A model generated the notes under the pieces. It saw only the letters and a program-made list of their open reading frames with translations. It searched no databases and had not been told where the DNA came from. A stretch of 32,438 nt of DNA from Deltaproteobacteria bacterium (lineage in GTDB: Bacteria > Desulfobacterota > Binatia > UBA9968), in contig JAHFAO010000013.1 in assembly GCA_023250515.1 (NCBI GenBank), positions 1 through 32,438 on the forward strand, written 5' to 3'. Below, piece by piece: positions 1 to 7,726 of the stretch; positions within the stretch are counted from its first letter, which is position 1; every line of letters starts with the position of its first letter. The position numbers and the translations under genes were made by a program.

Positions 1-486
1 ATGAAAAAGTTTTTAGTAGCAGGGATAATGGCACTTGTTTTAGCCGCTTTTAGTACTGATCTGTTTGCCGCACAGGGAACATCGAGCTTGGGCGTTAGCG
101 CTAGTGTCACCAATACATGCACTATTAGCACTGCAGCTATAGCGTTCGGAGCCTACGATCCACTGTCGGCTTCGCCCAACGATAATACTGGTGGCGTAAC
201 GATCACCTGCACTAGCGGCGCGGTCGTGACCATTGAGCTGGGCGACGGCGCGAACTACCTGGCTCCAAACCGCAGGATGGTATCCGGACTTAACTTTTTG
301 AACTACGAGATCTACCAGGACACCGGCCGCACCACGAGGTGGGGTAGCGTAGCAGCAGCGCAGAACAAAAGCGCAACAGGTACAGGCGCAGCCGATACCC
401 ATACTGCGTATGGACGAATTCCGGCGTTGCAGAACCTGCCTGCAGGAAGCTTTACAGACACCATTGTAGCAGCCGTCAATTTCTAG
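1..486 (+). CDS. Spore coat U (SCPU) domain pilin, chaperone-usher secreted
   Basis: A secreted pilin-like subunit of a chaperone-usher fibre of the archaic (Csu-like) type. Residues 1-24 form a signal peptide (Lys-Lys at 2-3, hydrophobic core, LFAA cleavage region). The mature part opens the beta-rich SCPU fold: C40 and C70 are placed for the family's conserved disulfide, with the typical FGAYDPLS motif between them, and the C-terminus (AAVNF) ends in the alternating hydrophobic strand usual for these subunits. The length (161 aa) fits a single-domain subunit. The ATG is the first base of the window, so its promoter and any earlier gene are not visible. A chaperone, an usher and a second SCPU protein follow. 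A 13-bp-stem hairpin just after the stop could separate high expression of this subunit from the downstream genes. The family call is firm; its role as major rod subunit is inferred from position. Confidence 0.9.
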   Translation: MKKFLVAGIMALVLAAFSTDLFAAQGTSSLGVSASVTNTCTISTAAIAFGAYDPLSASPNDNTGGVTITCTSGAVVTIELGDGANYLAPNRRMVSGLNFLNYEIYQDTGRTTRWGSVAAAQNKSATGTGAADTHTAYGRIPALQNLPAGSFTDTIVAAVNF

Positions 487-506
487 GCCTCTCTGACCCT
501 CCCCTC

Positions 507-555
507 TCGTCCAAGAGCCCGCTTGGCTTTCCGCTAGGCTGAGGCTCTTGGACGA
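507..555 (+). terminator. Perfect 13-bp stem hairpin after the first pilin
   Basis: TCGTCCAAGAGCC (507-519) is the exact reverse complement of GGCTCTTGGACGA (543-555), with a 23-nt loop. No run of T follows, so this is not a textbook intrinsic terminator. It may be a partial terminator or an mRNA 3'-end stabiliser that lets the first pilin be made in excess over the chaperone and usher. Confidence 0.5.
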
Positions 556-618
556 CCGACCTTACAACCAACACATAAATATTTGAGACCGATAACGCTA
601 ACATAATTCGTCTTGCCG

Positions 619-644
619 TGGTCAAATTTGTCCATTCTTGTCAT
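619..644 (+). promoter_or_regulatory. Candidate activator site upstream of the first chaperone
   Basis: TGGTCAAATTTGTCCA (619-634) is a 16-bp palindrome with one mismatched pair. Its right half continues into a direct repeat, TTGTCC at 628 and TTGTCA at 638, exactly 10 bp apart. It lies about 94 bp before the sigma-54-like promoter at 720, a usual distance for enhancer-type activators. The core ATTTGTCCA recurs before the second chaperone. Confidence 0.45.
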
Positions 645-719
645 GAGATTACCAGCCCACAGGCTCTATATACTTTGAAAATAGTCCTAAAAACAATGAA
701 TTACGTGTTTGGGGTGGGC

Positions 720-735
720 TGGCATAAGCCTTGCT
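720..735 (+). promoter_or_regulatory. Sigma-54 (-24/-12) type promoter
   Basis: TGGCATAAGCCTTGCT fits the sigma-54 consensus TGGCAYR-N4-TTGCW, with GG and GC at the required spacing. A near copy, differing at one of 16 positions, sits in front of the second chaperone gene. The predicted transcript start (about 746) is only some 4 nt before the annotated ATG at 750, so either translation is nearly leaderless or the true start or promoter differs slightly. Confidence 0.6.
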
Positions 736-749
736 GAGTAGACAACGCT

Positions 750-1526
750 ATGAAATGCTTGAATCTAAGAGTAGCGAGTCGTGTTTTTTTTATTCTGCTT
801 GGCCTGGCTTTGTCTCGAGTAGAGGAGGGCTGGGCAAGTTCCTTTCATGTGAGCCCCGTCCGGCTCTTTCTTTCCAATAAGGCTTCGAGCGCCCTCCTGA
901 CTATGCGCAATGAGAGCAGTGAGACGTTACGCTTTCAGCTTAGTGCCTTTGCCTGGGATCAGAACCCGCAGGGCGAGATGTTGCTCAATCCTACGGAGGA
1001 CATCGTTTTCTTTCCTGTTATTCTAATCTTGGCCCCTGGAGAGGAACGTAAGGTCCGCGTCGGAAGGATGGCACCTATCTCCTCCACTGAGAAAACTTAC
1101 CGCGTTTTTGTTGAAGGCATGCCTTCCCCCGTGAAGTCCCAGGGGTCGCAAGAGGGGTTCCAAGTGCGTGTTCTTGCAAAGGTGGGAATCCCCGTTTTCG
1201 TCCAGCCCGCCAAACCGGTTACAGAAGGGCACATTCAGGAAATGGCCATACGTGGAGGGCTATTTTCGTTTCAGGTAAAAAATACCGGAAACGTGCACTT
1301 TGTGGCAGCAAAGCTCAGGGTAAAAGGAATGGGGTCCGAAGGAGAGGTCATTTTAGAGCGTGAAATGGAAGGCTGGTACATACTGGCCGGCGGGTCCCGA
1401 GTTTACGAACTGGAGCTTCCCAAAGAGCACTGCGGGAAGATCAAGGTTTTGGCAGTAGAAGTTGAAACAGGGGAAAAAACCCTCAGAGAAAAGTTCCCCC
1501 TAACACAGGGTGCCTGTGGACAGTAA
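750..1526 (+). CDS. Periplasmic pilus chaperone (PapD-like), copy 1
   Basis: A periplasmic chaperone that would donate a beta-strand to unfolded SCPU pilins and deliver them to the usher. It has a signal peptide (about residues 1-30, ending GWAS) and then two immunoglobulin-like domains. The first holds the strand ALLTMRNESSETLRFQ and the sequence LAPGEERKVRVGR that precedes the usher-binding region. The second carries a Cys pair near the C-terminus. At 258 aa it is normal for the family. It lies 47 bp before the usher and probably shares a transcript with it from the sigma-54-like promoter at 720. It is strikingly similar to the chaperone at 4594-5394, so the two are recent paralogues. No good Shine-Dalgarno precedes the ATG. 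The only early alternative I see is a TTG at residue 4. Confidence 0.9.
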   Translation: MKCLNLRVASRVFFILLGLALSRVEEGWASSFHVSPVRLFLSNKASSALLTMRNESSETLRFQLSAFAWDQNPQGEMLLNPTEDIVFFPVILILAPGEERKVRVGRMAPISSTEKTYRVFVEGMPSPVKSQGSQEGFQVRVLAKVGIPVFVQPAKPVTEGHIQEMAIRGGLFSFQVKNTGNVHFVAAKLRVKGMGSEGEVILEREMEGWYILAGGSRVYELELPKEHCGKIKVLAVEVETGEKTLREKFPLTQGACGQ

Positions 1527-1572
1527 CAACCTATAGGAATTTGTTCTCTTAGTTCTGTTCTTTAACTAATGC

Positions 1573-3897
1573 ATGCGGTATCTGATCTGTCTCAGTGTAC
1601 TTTTCTCCGCTTCATTGCTCTCCTCATCTGTCCTCGCAGCGAAGGCACAGCGCGCCATCTTCCAACTGACGGTGAATCAAGTCGAAAAAGGGGAGGTTTT
1701 CGTTCTCCTCAGGGAGGGGGATGTTTTGGCCCGTGTATCAGACCTGGAAGGAGCTGGGTTGAGGGGCTTCTCAGGAAACCGGGAAACCATTTTTGGAGAG
1801 ACCTATGTTTCACTCCGTTCTCTCGGGCCTGACGTCCAGTACGAGTCAGATGAAAAGGAATTGGCCGTGCGGCTGACAGCCCAACCAGCTCTTCTTGGCA
1901 CCACTTCAGTGGATCTATATTATCCTAGGCCACCAGGTATCATCTATAGCAGCGACACGACTGCATTTCTCAACTATGCTTTCAACTACATCTTCGGTTG
2001 GCAGGCAGCCAATCGTTTTGCCGTTTTTAGCGAGGCGGGGATCAGCATGAAAAACAGCTTGCTATACAGTAGCGTCTCGCGCAACACTGATGGAAGCATT
2101 ATCCGTGGCATGACCAATTTAACTCTGGACAACCGTCAAAGCCTCATACGTTGGATCGCGGGGGATAGCGTCGCCAGCTCCGGTGGTAGCTTAGGGGGCG
2201 GCGCTGTCATAGGTGGACTCAGTGTCTCGCGGGAATTCAGCCTGGATCCCTACTTTTTTCGCTACCCGTCGTTCGGATTAAGTGGCGCTTTGCAGACGCC
2301 TTCCACAGTGGATATTTATGTCAATGGTCTTTTGGTGCGCCGAGAGAAATTAGTTCCGGGGCTTTTCGAGCTCAGGAACCTCCCTGTCCCTAGTGGCAGC
2401 AGTACCAGCCGAATCGTTATTCGCGATGCCTTCGGGCGCGAGCAGGAAATCAATTCTCCTTTCTACTTCACCCCCCGAGTCTTGGCACCAGGGCTTCACG
2501 AGTACAGCTACAATCTGGGGTTCCGCAGGGAAAACATTGCCCTCGCTAGCTGGGATTATGGGCCGCTCGTGTTTCTGGGCCGCCACCGAGTCGGCATAAG
2601 AGATTGGCTGACCGCCGGGCTGCAACTTGAAGCAACATCTGGTCTCGTTAGCGGTGGCCCAGCTATCAGCGCACGCCTTCCTTTTGGGGAGATGGAGTTT
2701 TCCGCGGCGGGAAGCTCCGAGCAGGGCCAGAATGGGGGCGGAGTCTCTCTCTTATATACCTATCTGGGATTGCCGGTAAGCTTCGGCGCTTCGGTCCGTT
2801 TGCTAAGTCCTAGTTACGCCAACCTTAGCCTAAAGGCTACTGACGGCCGACCGAAGCTTGCGGCAGATGCCTTTGTCGGCTTTCAAGTTGGACCTCGTAC
2901 CAGCGTTGGCCTCCGATATAGCTATGCGGGCTACCGTGACAAGGGGCCCGAGAGCCGGCTCAGCATCGTAAGCACCACGCGGCTAACCGACCGGCTGAAC
3001 CTTTACTTAACTGGCAGGCGCTCTCTCCAGGTAGACGGTAACGTGAATGAATTCTTGGTTGGCTTGAATTATTATTTTGGGAACCAGATCAGCGGGAGTC
3101 TCTCCCATAATAAGAGTGGCGCCGAAGCGACCAACTCGGTTGATCTGCAGAAGTCTCTGCCTGTGGGGAGTGGCTTTGGATTCCGCTTTCGCGCTGAGCA
3201 CGCAGAAAAAGAGGACCGGGTGAATGGAGTGCTTCAATATCAAGGTCCTTACGGCCGCTACGAAGTGGACCACCAGCACGTAGATAGAAGGGAAGTCACA
3301 ACCCTAAACGTGGCTGGAGGCCTGGTAGCCATCGGTGGCACCGTCTATCCCTCTAGACCGATTCAGGATAGCTTTGCTGTCATTCGGGTGCCCGGAGTGG
3401 CGGGTGTTCGTGGCTACGCCAGTAATCAGGAACTGGGCGAAACCAACTCCAGGGGAGACCTAATCGTACCTAACCTGCTTTCTTATTACGGGAACTTTCT
3501 ACGGATCGCTGACGAGGACATCCCACTAAACCACAGTATTGAGACGACGGAGAAAACGGTTGCGCCCCCGTTTCGGGGCGGTGCAGTTGTTACCTTCCCC
3601 GTGCGACGCTTTCAGGGCGTCACCGGTTCTATCGTTATGGAAATTTCTGGAGAGGCAAAGGCTCCTGCATACGGCAGGTTGATCGTCACGGTAGGGGAGA
3701 AAAAATCCGAGTCACCCATTGGCAAACTAGGTGAATTTTACTTTGAAAATCTGCCTGTGGGGCGCCATCCTGCCGTGGTAGAATACAAGGCAACGACGTG
3801 CCAATTTACGCTGGAGGTGCCAGCCTCCGATGCGCCGGTCCTCAAACTAGGGACATTACGCTGCACAGTTCCTCAGACGAGTGGGCAAAGTAAGTGA
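1573..3897 (+). CDS. Outer-membrane fimbrial usher (FimD/PapC family)
   Basis: The outer-membrane pore that receives chaperone-pilin complexes, assembles the fibre and threads it to the surface. A signal peptide (residues 1-22, SVLAA) is followed by the usher N-terminal domain, a long beta-barrel region rich in alternating Tyr/Gly strands with the internal plug (VDIYVNGLLVRRE at about 245), and a C-terminal domain ending in a Cys pair (C743, C764) as in other ushers. At 774 aa it is slightly shorter than typical classical ushers (about 800-850), which is acceptable for the archaic group. The start chosen is the second of two nearby ATGs (1569 and 1573); only this frame is open. Its stop overlaps the GTG of the next pilin by 4 bp, indicating translational coupling. 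It is the only usher in the window although there are two chaperones. Confidence 0.93.
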   Translation: MRYLICLSVLFSASLLSSSVLAAKAQRAIFQLTVNQVEKGEVFVLLREGDVLARVSDLEGAGLRGFSGNRETIFGETYVSLRSLGPDVQYESDEKELAVRLTAQPALLGTTSVDLYYPRPPGIIYSSDTTAFLNYAFNYIFGWQAANRFAVFSEAGISMKNSLLYSSVSRNTDGSIIRGMTNLTLDNRQSLIRWIAGDSVASSGGSLGGGAVIGGLSVSREFSLDPYFFRYPSFGLSGALQTPSTVDIYVNGLLVRREKLVPGLFELRNLPVPSGSSTSRIVIRDAFGREQEINSPFYFTPRVLAPGLHEYSYNLGFRRENIALASWDYGPLVFLGRHRVGIRDWLTAGLQLEATSGLVSGGPAISARLPFGEMEFSAAGSSEQGQNGGGVSLLYTYLGLPVSFGASVRLLSPSYANLSLKATDGRPKLAADAFVGFQVGPRTSVGLRYSYAGYRDKGPESRLSIVSTTRLTDRLNLYLTGRRSLQVDGNVNEFLVGLNYYFGNQISGSLSHNKSGAEATNSVDLQKSLPVGSGFGFRFRAEHAEKEDRVNGVLQYQGPYGRYEVDHQHVDRREVTTLNVAGGLVAIGGTVYPSRPIQDSFAVIRVPGVAGVRGYASNQELGETNSRGDLIVPNLLSYYGNFLRIADEDIPLNHSIETTEKTVAPPFRGGAVVTFPVRRFQGVTGSIVMEISGEAKAPAYGRLIVTVGEKKSESPIGKLGEFYFENLPVGRHPAVVEYKATTCQFTLEVPASDAPVLKLGTLRCTVPQTSGQSK

Positions 3898-4355
3898 ACA
3901 CAAAGAAGTTTTTATTTACCCTCGGATTGGTCTTTTTCAGTGCTCTGGGAATACCTCTCGCTGCTCTAGCTGCCTGCACTGTAAGTGTTACTCCGTTGAA
4001 CTTCGGAGCCTACGATGTATTTGACGCTGGTCCGCGTGATTCTACTGCTACCGTGACCTATAAGTGCTCCTCTCCGGTTAGTACCGTTACTATTACCTTA
4101 GACAGGGGCAGGGCCCCGACCTTTAACCAACGGCAGATGGTCCAGGGCCCCCACGCGTTGAACTACAATCTTTACCTGGACACGGCGAGGAGCTTGATTT
4201 GGGGGGATGGGACGGGAGGGACACGCGTCTATTCTGCAGCAAACCCGCCTGCCAACCAGAGCGTCACGGTCACGATGTATGGCCGTATTCCGGCAAGGCA
4301 GAAAGTTCGCGCTGGGGTATACTCGAGCACCGTCGCAGTCACCATCAATTTCTGA
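3894..4355 (+). CDS. Spore coat U (SCPU) domain pilin, second copy
   Basis: A second single-domain SCPU subunit, 153 aa. It has a signal peptide (residues 1-27, ending ALAA), then C28 at the start of the mature chain and C58, the same Cys spacing and FGAYDVFDAGP motif as the first pilin. It ends VAVTINF, like the first pilin's VAAVNF. It starts with GTG inside the usher stop codon (GTGA, 4-bp overlap), so it is translated with the usher. In Csu-type operons the subunit after the usher is the tip adhesin, which is usually longer with two domains. This one has a single domain, so a tip role is possible but not shown. Confidence 0.88.
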   Translation: MNTKKFLFTLGLVFFSALGIPLAALAACTVSVTPLNFGAYDVFDAGPRDSTATVTYKCSSPVSTVTITLDRGRAPTFNQRQMVQGPHALNYNLYLDTARSLIWGDGTGGTRVYSAANPPANQSVTVTMYGRIPARQKVRAGVYSSTVAVTINF

Positions 4356-4440
4356 CTCGGCTGACGGAAAGGCCGTGTAGCCGGAATCTTTGGCATCCCT
4401 GTCTATGGCAAAGAAAGTCCACCCAAGGGTAGATCCTTAA

Positions 4441-4464
4441 ATGGCTTAACGAAATGGCTTAACG
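4441..4464 (+). repeat. Short tandem direct repeat, 13-bp period
   Basis: ATGGCTTAACG occurs at 4441-4451 and again at 4454-4464, separated by AA. It abuts the ATTTGTCCA motif at 4467 in the control region of the second chaperone. It may be a protein-binding site or simply a small duplication. Confidence 0.5.
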
Positions 4465-4466
4465 CG

Positions 4467-4518
4467 ATTTGTCCATTTGTGTCAAAGGATTTTAGGTTGT
4501 AGTCGGATGAAATGTCCA
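4467..4518 (+). promoter_or_regulatory. Candidate activator sites upstream of the second chaperone
   Basis: ATTTGTCCATTTGTGTCA (4467-4484) matches the motif before the first chaperone, including the TGTC direct repeat at 10-bp spacing. A further TGTCCA lies at 4513-4518. The first motif starts 84 bp before the promoter at 4551, against 94 bp in the first copy: a difference of one DNA helical turn, which would keep the same face. Confidence 0.45.
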
Positions 4519-4550
4519 TAAAAACAGTCACTTAAGTGCTTCAAGGTGAC

Positions 4551-4566
4551 TGGCATAGGCCTTGCT
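4551..4566 (+). promoter_or_regulatory. Sigma-54 (-24/-12) type promoter
   Basis: TGGCATAGGCCTTGCT fits TGGCAYR-N4-TTGCW and is nearly identical to the element at 720-735. The predicted start (about 4577) leaves a 17-nt leader before the ATG at 4594, with a weak purine-rich ribosome site (AAAGG). An imperfect inverted repeat (AGTCACTT ... AAGGTGACT) lies immediately upstream of the -24 box. Confidence 0.62.
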
Positions 4567-4593
4567 TGATGTGAGAATAGAAAGAACAAAGGC

Positions 4594-5394
4594 ATGGTAA
4601 GTCGACATTCCCTAGGAACAGCAAGGCGAGCGCTTTTCTTCGTCCTTTTTAACCTGGTTTTCTGCCAAGTAGAGCATAGCTGGGCGGCATCATTTCATAT
4701 AAGCCCCTTCCGGATTTTTCTTTCTGCCAAGACTCCAAACGCGGTGCTCACCTTACGGAACGAGAGCAGTGAGATGTTGCATTTCCAGCTTAGGGTGTTT
4801 GCGTGGGACGAAAGCCCGAAGGGCCAGCCGCTGCTCAGTGCGACTGAAGATATCGTTTTTTTCCCTCTCCAACTGGTACTAGCGCCGGGGGAGGAGCGCA
4901 AGGCGCGGCTCGGCAGGACGGTTCCAGTCGACTCCTCTGAAAAAACTTACCGCCTCTTTGTCGATCAGCTTCCACCGCCCGAGAAAGCTCGCGGGTCACA
5001 GCACGAATCTGGGTTTCAGCACGAGTCTGAGGTGAGGATGATGGCGAGGGTTACTATCCCTATTTTCATCCAGCCGAATAAACAGGTAACAGAAGGACGC
5101 GTCGAGGAAATGGCGATGCGCAAAGGGCTGTTCTCGTTTCAGATCAAGAATACGGGAAATATACATTTCTTGCCGCAGGATATTAGAATTAGTGGCTTTG
5201 GGGTGGCCGGGGAGGCGATTTTTGAACGAAAGTTGAATGGCTGGTACGTTCTAGCAGGCGGTTTACGTGTTTACGAACTGGATCTTTCCAAAGAGGACTG
5301 TTTCAGAATCAAGGCCTTGGCCGTGGAGTTGAAAGCCGCCAACTTGACCGTTAAGGACCGGTTTCACATACCTCCGGGTGCCTGTGGCCAATAA
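4594..5394 (+). CDS. Periplasmic pilus chaperone (PapD-like), copy 2
   Basis: A paralogue of the chaperone at 750-1526 with the same architecture: signal peptide to about residue 32 (HSWAAS), an N-terminal immunoglobulin-like domain with the AVLTLRNESSEMLHFQ strand and LAPGEERKARLGR, and a second domain ending GACGQ exactly as in copy 1. It is 266 aa. Part of the extra length is a small in-frame duplication (QHESGF/QHESEV, about residues 135-146) in the loop between domains, which copy 1 lacks. It has its own sigma-54-like promoter but no usher or pilin after it. Downstream is only a remnant of an unrelated ABC protein gene and then a histidine kinase. It may serve the single usher with a different subunit set, or be left over from a duplicated operon that lost its other genes. 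Confidence 0.88.
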   Translation: MVSRHSLGTARRALFFVLFNLVFCQVEHSWAASFHISPFRIFLSAKTPNAVLTLRNESSEMLHFQLRVFAWDESPKGQPLLSATEDIVFFPLQLVLAPGEERKARLGRTVPVDSSEKTYRLFVDQLPPPEKARGSQHESGFQHESEVRMMARVTIPIFIQPNKQVTEGRVEEMAMRKGLFSFQIKNTGNIHFLPQDIRISGFGVAGEAIFERKLNGWYVLAGGLRVYELDLSKEDCFRIKALAVELKAANLTVKDRFHIPPGACGQ

Positions 5395-5544
5395 GATGTC
5401 GAGGATGAGTATGTGTGTCCAAATTTCAGATCGTGCTTTTGTCTCTCTGCCAGGTCCGGCTAGTGGCCATATATGGATTCTTCTCGACAAGTCACCCTTC
5501 CGTGCCGTGGCAGCGCAAAGATGAGCGTGCCATTCCCTGGTTGA

Positions 5545-5688
5545 TCATCAACGGGACTGACAAAGGGAGATATTCCGATTGAACTTCCTTTCAAGTTCAA
5601 GCTAGCGATAAACCTAAGGACTGCGAGGGCGACTGATCTCAAGATCTCCAAAGACATGCTTGTAAGAGCAGATGAGATGATCGAGTAA
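5545..5688 (+). pseudogene. C-terminal remnant of an ABC transporter substrate-binding protein
   Basis: The 305 bases between the second chaperone and the kinase hold no intact gene. In one frame from 5545 (just after an in-frame TGA at 5542) to the TAA at 5686 the translation includes KGDIPIELPFKFKLAINL and ends LLVRADEMIE-like (MLVRADEMIE). This reproduces from memory the C-terminal tail of the uncharacterised ABC substrate-binding family (PF04392 type: DLPVE...KFELVINLKTAKALGLTIP...LLRADEVIE). Only about 40 of roughly 320 residues remain, and there is no start codon or ribosome site. The stop is 11 bp before the kinase gene, so the kinase probably once followed a complete binding-protein gene. 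Confidence 0.6.
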
Positions 5689-5699
5689 GTTAGGTAAAG

Positions 5700-7667
5700 A
5701 TGAGCTGGAAGAAAGTGACGGAGCTCTTCTCTTGGTATAAGGGCGGTCTTCGGAGGCGCCTTCTCTGGACGGGTCTTCTCTTTTTAGCAATTGCTCTCCT
5801 CACCAATACGGTTGCCGGGTACCTATATTCTCGCGCGCAGATAAAGAAAGGCGCTGGCAAACTCCAGGCAGAGATCGCCTCTAGGGTTGCCAATGAGATC
5901 GCTGAATTCGTCGACCGAAAGGTGGAGCGGCTGTTCGATCTCTCCGGCCCCGCGAGCCTTTACGAGCTAGGAAGTGGAGCCCAAAGGCACTTGGCTCTCC
6001 TTCTTTTAAGAAATGACAAGGCCTTTACTGAAGTTTCGGTTTTAAGCGAAAAGGGGATCGAGGTCCTGAAGCTTTCTGAAAAAAGGGTTTTTCTTCCTCG
6101 GGATCTTTCTGACCAAAGCCAGTCAGAGAAGTTCAAGAGAGCTATTGCGGGAGTGAGCTACGTGAGCTCTGTCTACACCTCAGATAAGGCCGAGCCCTAT
6201 GTTACCGTGGCCGTCCCCATCAGCATAACTCCTAGGCAAGTTGTAGGAGTCGTAACCGCCGAGCTGAACCTAAAGTCCCTTTGGCAAATCATCGTTGATA
6301 TTGGGTTCGGTCAAGCCGGCTACGCCTATCTGGTAGACAGCCGAGGAAATCTGATTGCCCATCGGGATCTATCCGAGGTTTTAAAGGGCCGCTCCTTATC
6401 TCATCTATCTACAGTCAAAAGGTTTCTTCAAAACCCTTCATCTTTAGACTCCAAACCCGGTGAAGAAGCCCGAGGACTAGATGATCAACTTGTCCTTTCC
6501 ACGTACGGTCCTATCCCTCAGGTGCGCTGGGCTGTTATTTTAGAAGAGCCTTTGGCTGCTGCTTTAGCTGAGCTGAGAAAGATGGAGCGCTACGCATTCG
6601 TATTCCTGGGGCTCGGGCTGTTAGTTGGAGCACTGATAATTGTGTGGGTCAGTAACAGGATCACCAAGCCGATTCTTGAACTCCATAAGGGCGCTGAGAT
6701 TATCGGAGGAGGAAACCTTGACCACAGAGTGAAGGTCCGGACTGGAGATGAGATTGAGCGGTTGGCTGATCGTTTCAACTTGATGGCATGTGAGCTAAAG
6801 AACTGGTATACGACCCTTGAGGAGAGGGTGAGACAACGAACGAAGGAACTTTCAGCTCTCAACCGCGATCTCCAAGAGGCAAATAGAGTTAAGTCAGAAT
6901 TTCTAGCAGCGATGTCCCACGAGCTGCGCACGCCTCTCAACGTGATCATGGGCAATATCGATTTGCTGAAGGATAACTATTTCGGTGAGATCAATGAGAG
7001 ACAGAAGGAGAGCCTAAATAAGGTTTGCCGGTATTCCAAAATGCTTCTCAAGCTAATTAACCAAGTGCTAACGCTTACCAAAGTGGAAGCGAAAAAGATG
7101 ACTCTTGATGTTTCGACGTTTCCCCTGGATGAGATCATCGCCCAGACGCAGACCTATGTGGAGCAGCTTAACCGAGATAACCGTTTACAGGTCCTTTGGG
7201 AGGTGGAGCCAGATCTGCCTCCCTTGACTACAGATGAGATGAAGCTCGAGGAGATCCTGCAAAACTTAATTGGGAACGCCTTCAAGTTTACCCTAGAGGG
7301 TAGGATTGAGGTCCGGGTGCGCGACCTCGAGGGGGGAGGGCGAGTCGAGTTTGCCGTAGCCGATACAGGTATTGGCATGGAAAAAAGTGACCTTGGCAAG
7401 ATCTTTGATCAATTTCACCAGCTCAAGGAAGCGCACACGGGAAATTATGACGGGGTGGGTTTAGGGCTTAGCATTGTGAAGAGATACCTCGATCTCATGC
7501 AGGGGGAAATCCGTGTCGAGAGCCAGACGGGAAAGGGGTCCACGTTTACCTTCACCTTGCCTTATGCCCCTCTCGCAGCATCCGAGCCACCAAACTTCCC
7601 AGCCGCTAGGAAGCTAGAAAGCCAGGAAGAGAAAACGAATGTGAGTCGACCAGTTAGAAGAACTTGA
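5700..7667 (+). CDS. Membrane sensor histidine kinase, dCache-HAMP-HisKA-HATPase
   Basis: A transmembrane sensor kinase of 655 aa. TM1 is at about 20-42 and an extracytoplasmic double-Cache-like sensor at about 45-295 (contains GYAYLVDSRGNLIAH). TM2 is at about 298-320, followed by HAMP to about 375 and a short coiled coil. In the HisKA box the phospho-acceptor is H407 (MSHELRTPLN). The HATPase domain has an N box (NLIGNAFKF), a G1 box (DTGIGM) and a G2 box (GVGLGLSIVKR). All catalytic motifs are intact. Cache domains usually bind small molecules such as amino or organic acids. No response regulator is adjacent, so it is an orphan; the lone receiver protein at 10523-10867 is one possible partner, by inference only. 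It follows the remnant of an ABC binding protein by 11 bp, suggesting that protein once fed ligand information to it. Confidence 0.92.
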   Translation: MSWKKVTELFSWYKGGLRRRLLWTGLLFLAIALLTNTVAGYLYSRAQIKKGAGKLQAEIASRVANEIAEFVDRKVERLFDLSGPASLYELGSGAQRHLALLLLRNDKAFTEVSVLSEKGIEVLKLSEKRVFLPRDLSDQSQSEKFKRAIAGVSYVSSVYTSDKAEPYVTVAVPISITPRQVVGVVTAELNLKSLWQIIVDIGFGQAGYAYLVDSRGNLIAHRDLSEVLKGRSLSHLSTVKRFLQNPSSLDSKPGEEARGLDDQLVLSTYGPIPQVRWAVILEEPLAAALAELRKMERYAFVFLGLGLLVGALIIVWVSNRITKPILELHKGAEIIGGGNLDHRVKVRTGDEIERLADRFNLMACELKNWYTTLEERVRQRTKELSALNRDLQEANRVKSEFLAAMSHELRTPLNVIMGNIDLLKDNYFGEINERQKESLNKVCRYSKMLLKLINQVLTLTKVEAKKMTLDVSTFPLDEIIAQTQTYVEQLNRDNRLQVLWEVEPDLPPLTTDEMKLEEILQNLIGNAFKFTLEGRIEVRVRDLEGGGRVEFAVADTGIGMEKSDLGKIFDQFHQLKEAHTGNYDGVGLGLSIVKRYLDLMQGEIRVESQTGKGSTFTFTLPYAPLAASEPPNFPAARKLESQEEKTNVSRPVRRT

Positions 7668-7726
7668 CCGGGATGCCAACTTCATGTAATGAAAAACGGA
7701 GGTTAAATAGAGGAGGAATAAAACCA

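Noticed and set aside
619-4518. Upstream motifs considered as exact GlrR sites (TGTC-N10-GACA)
   Set aside because: No TGTC has GACA at the required spacing in either chaperone control region; only TGTC half-sites recur.
5415-5580. Possible small gene starting with GTG at 5415 (about 55 codons)
   Set aside because: No ribosome site, no recognisable features and it overlaps the pseudogene frame; likely chance.
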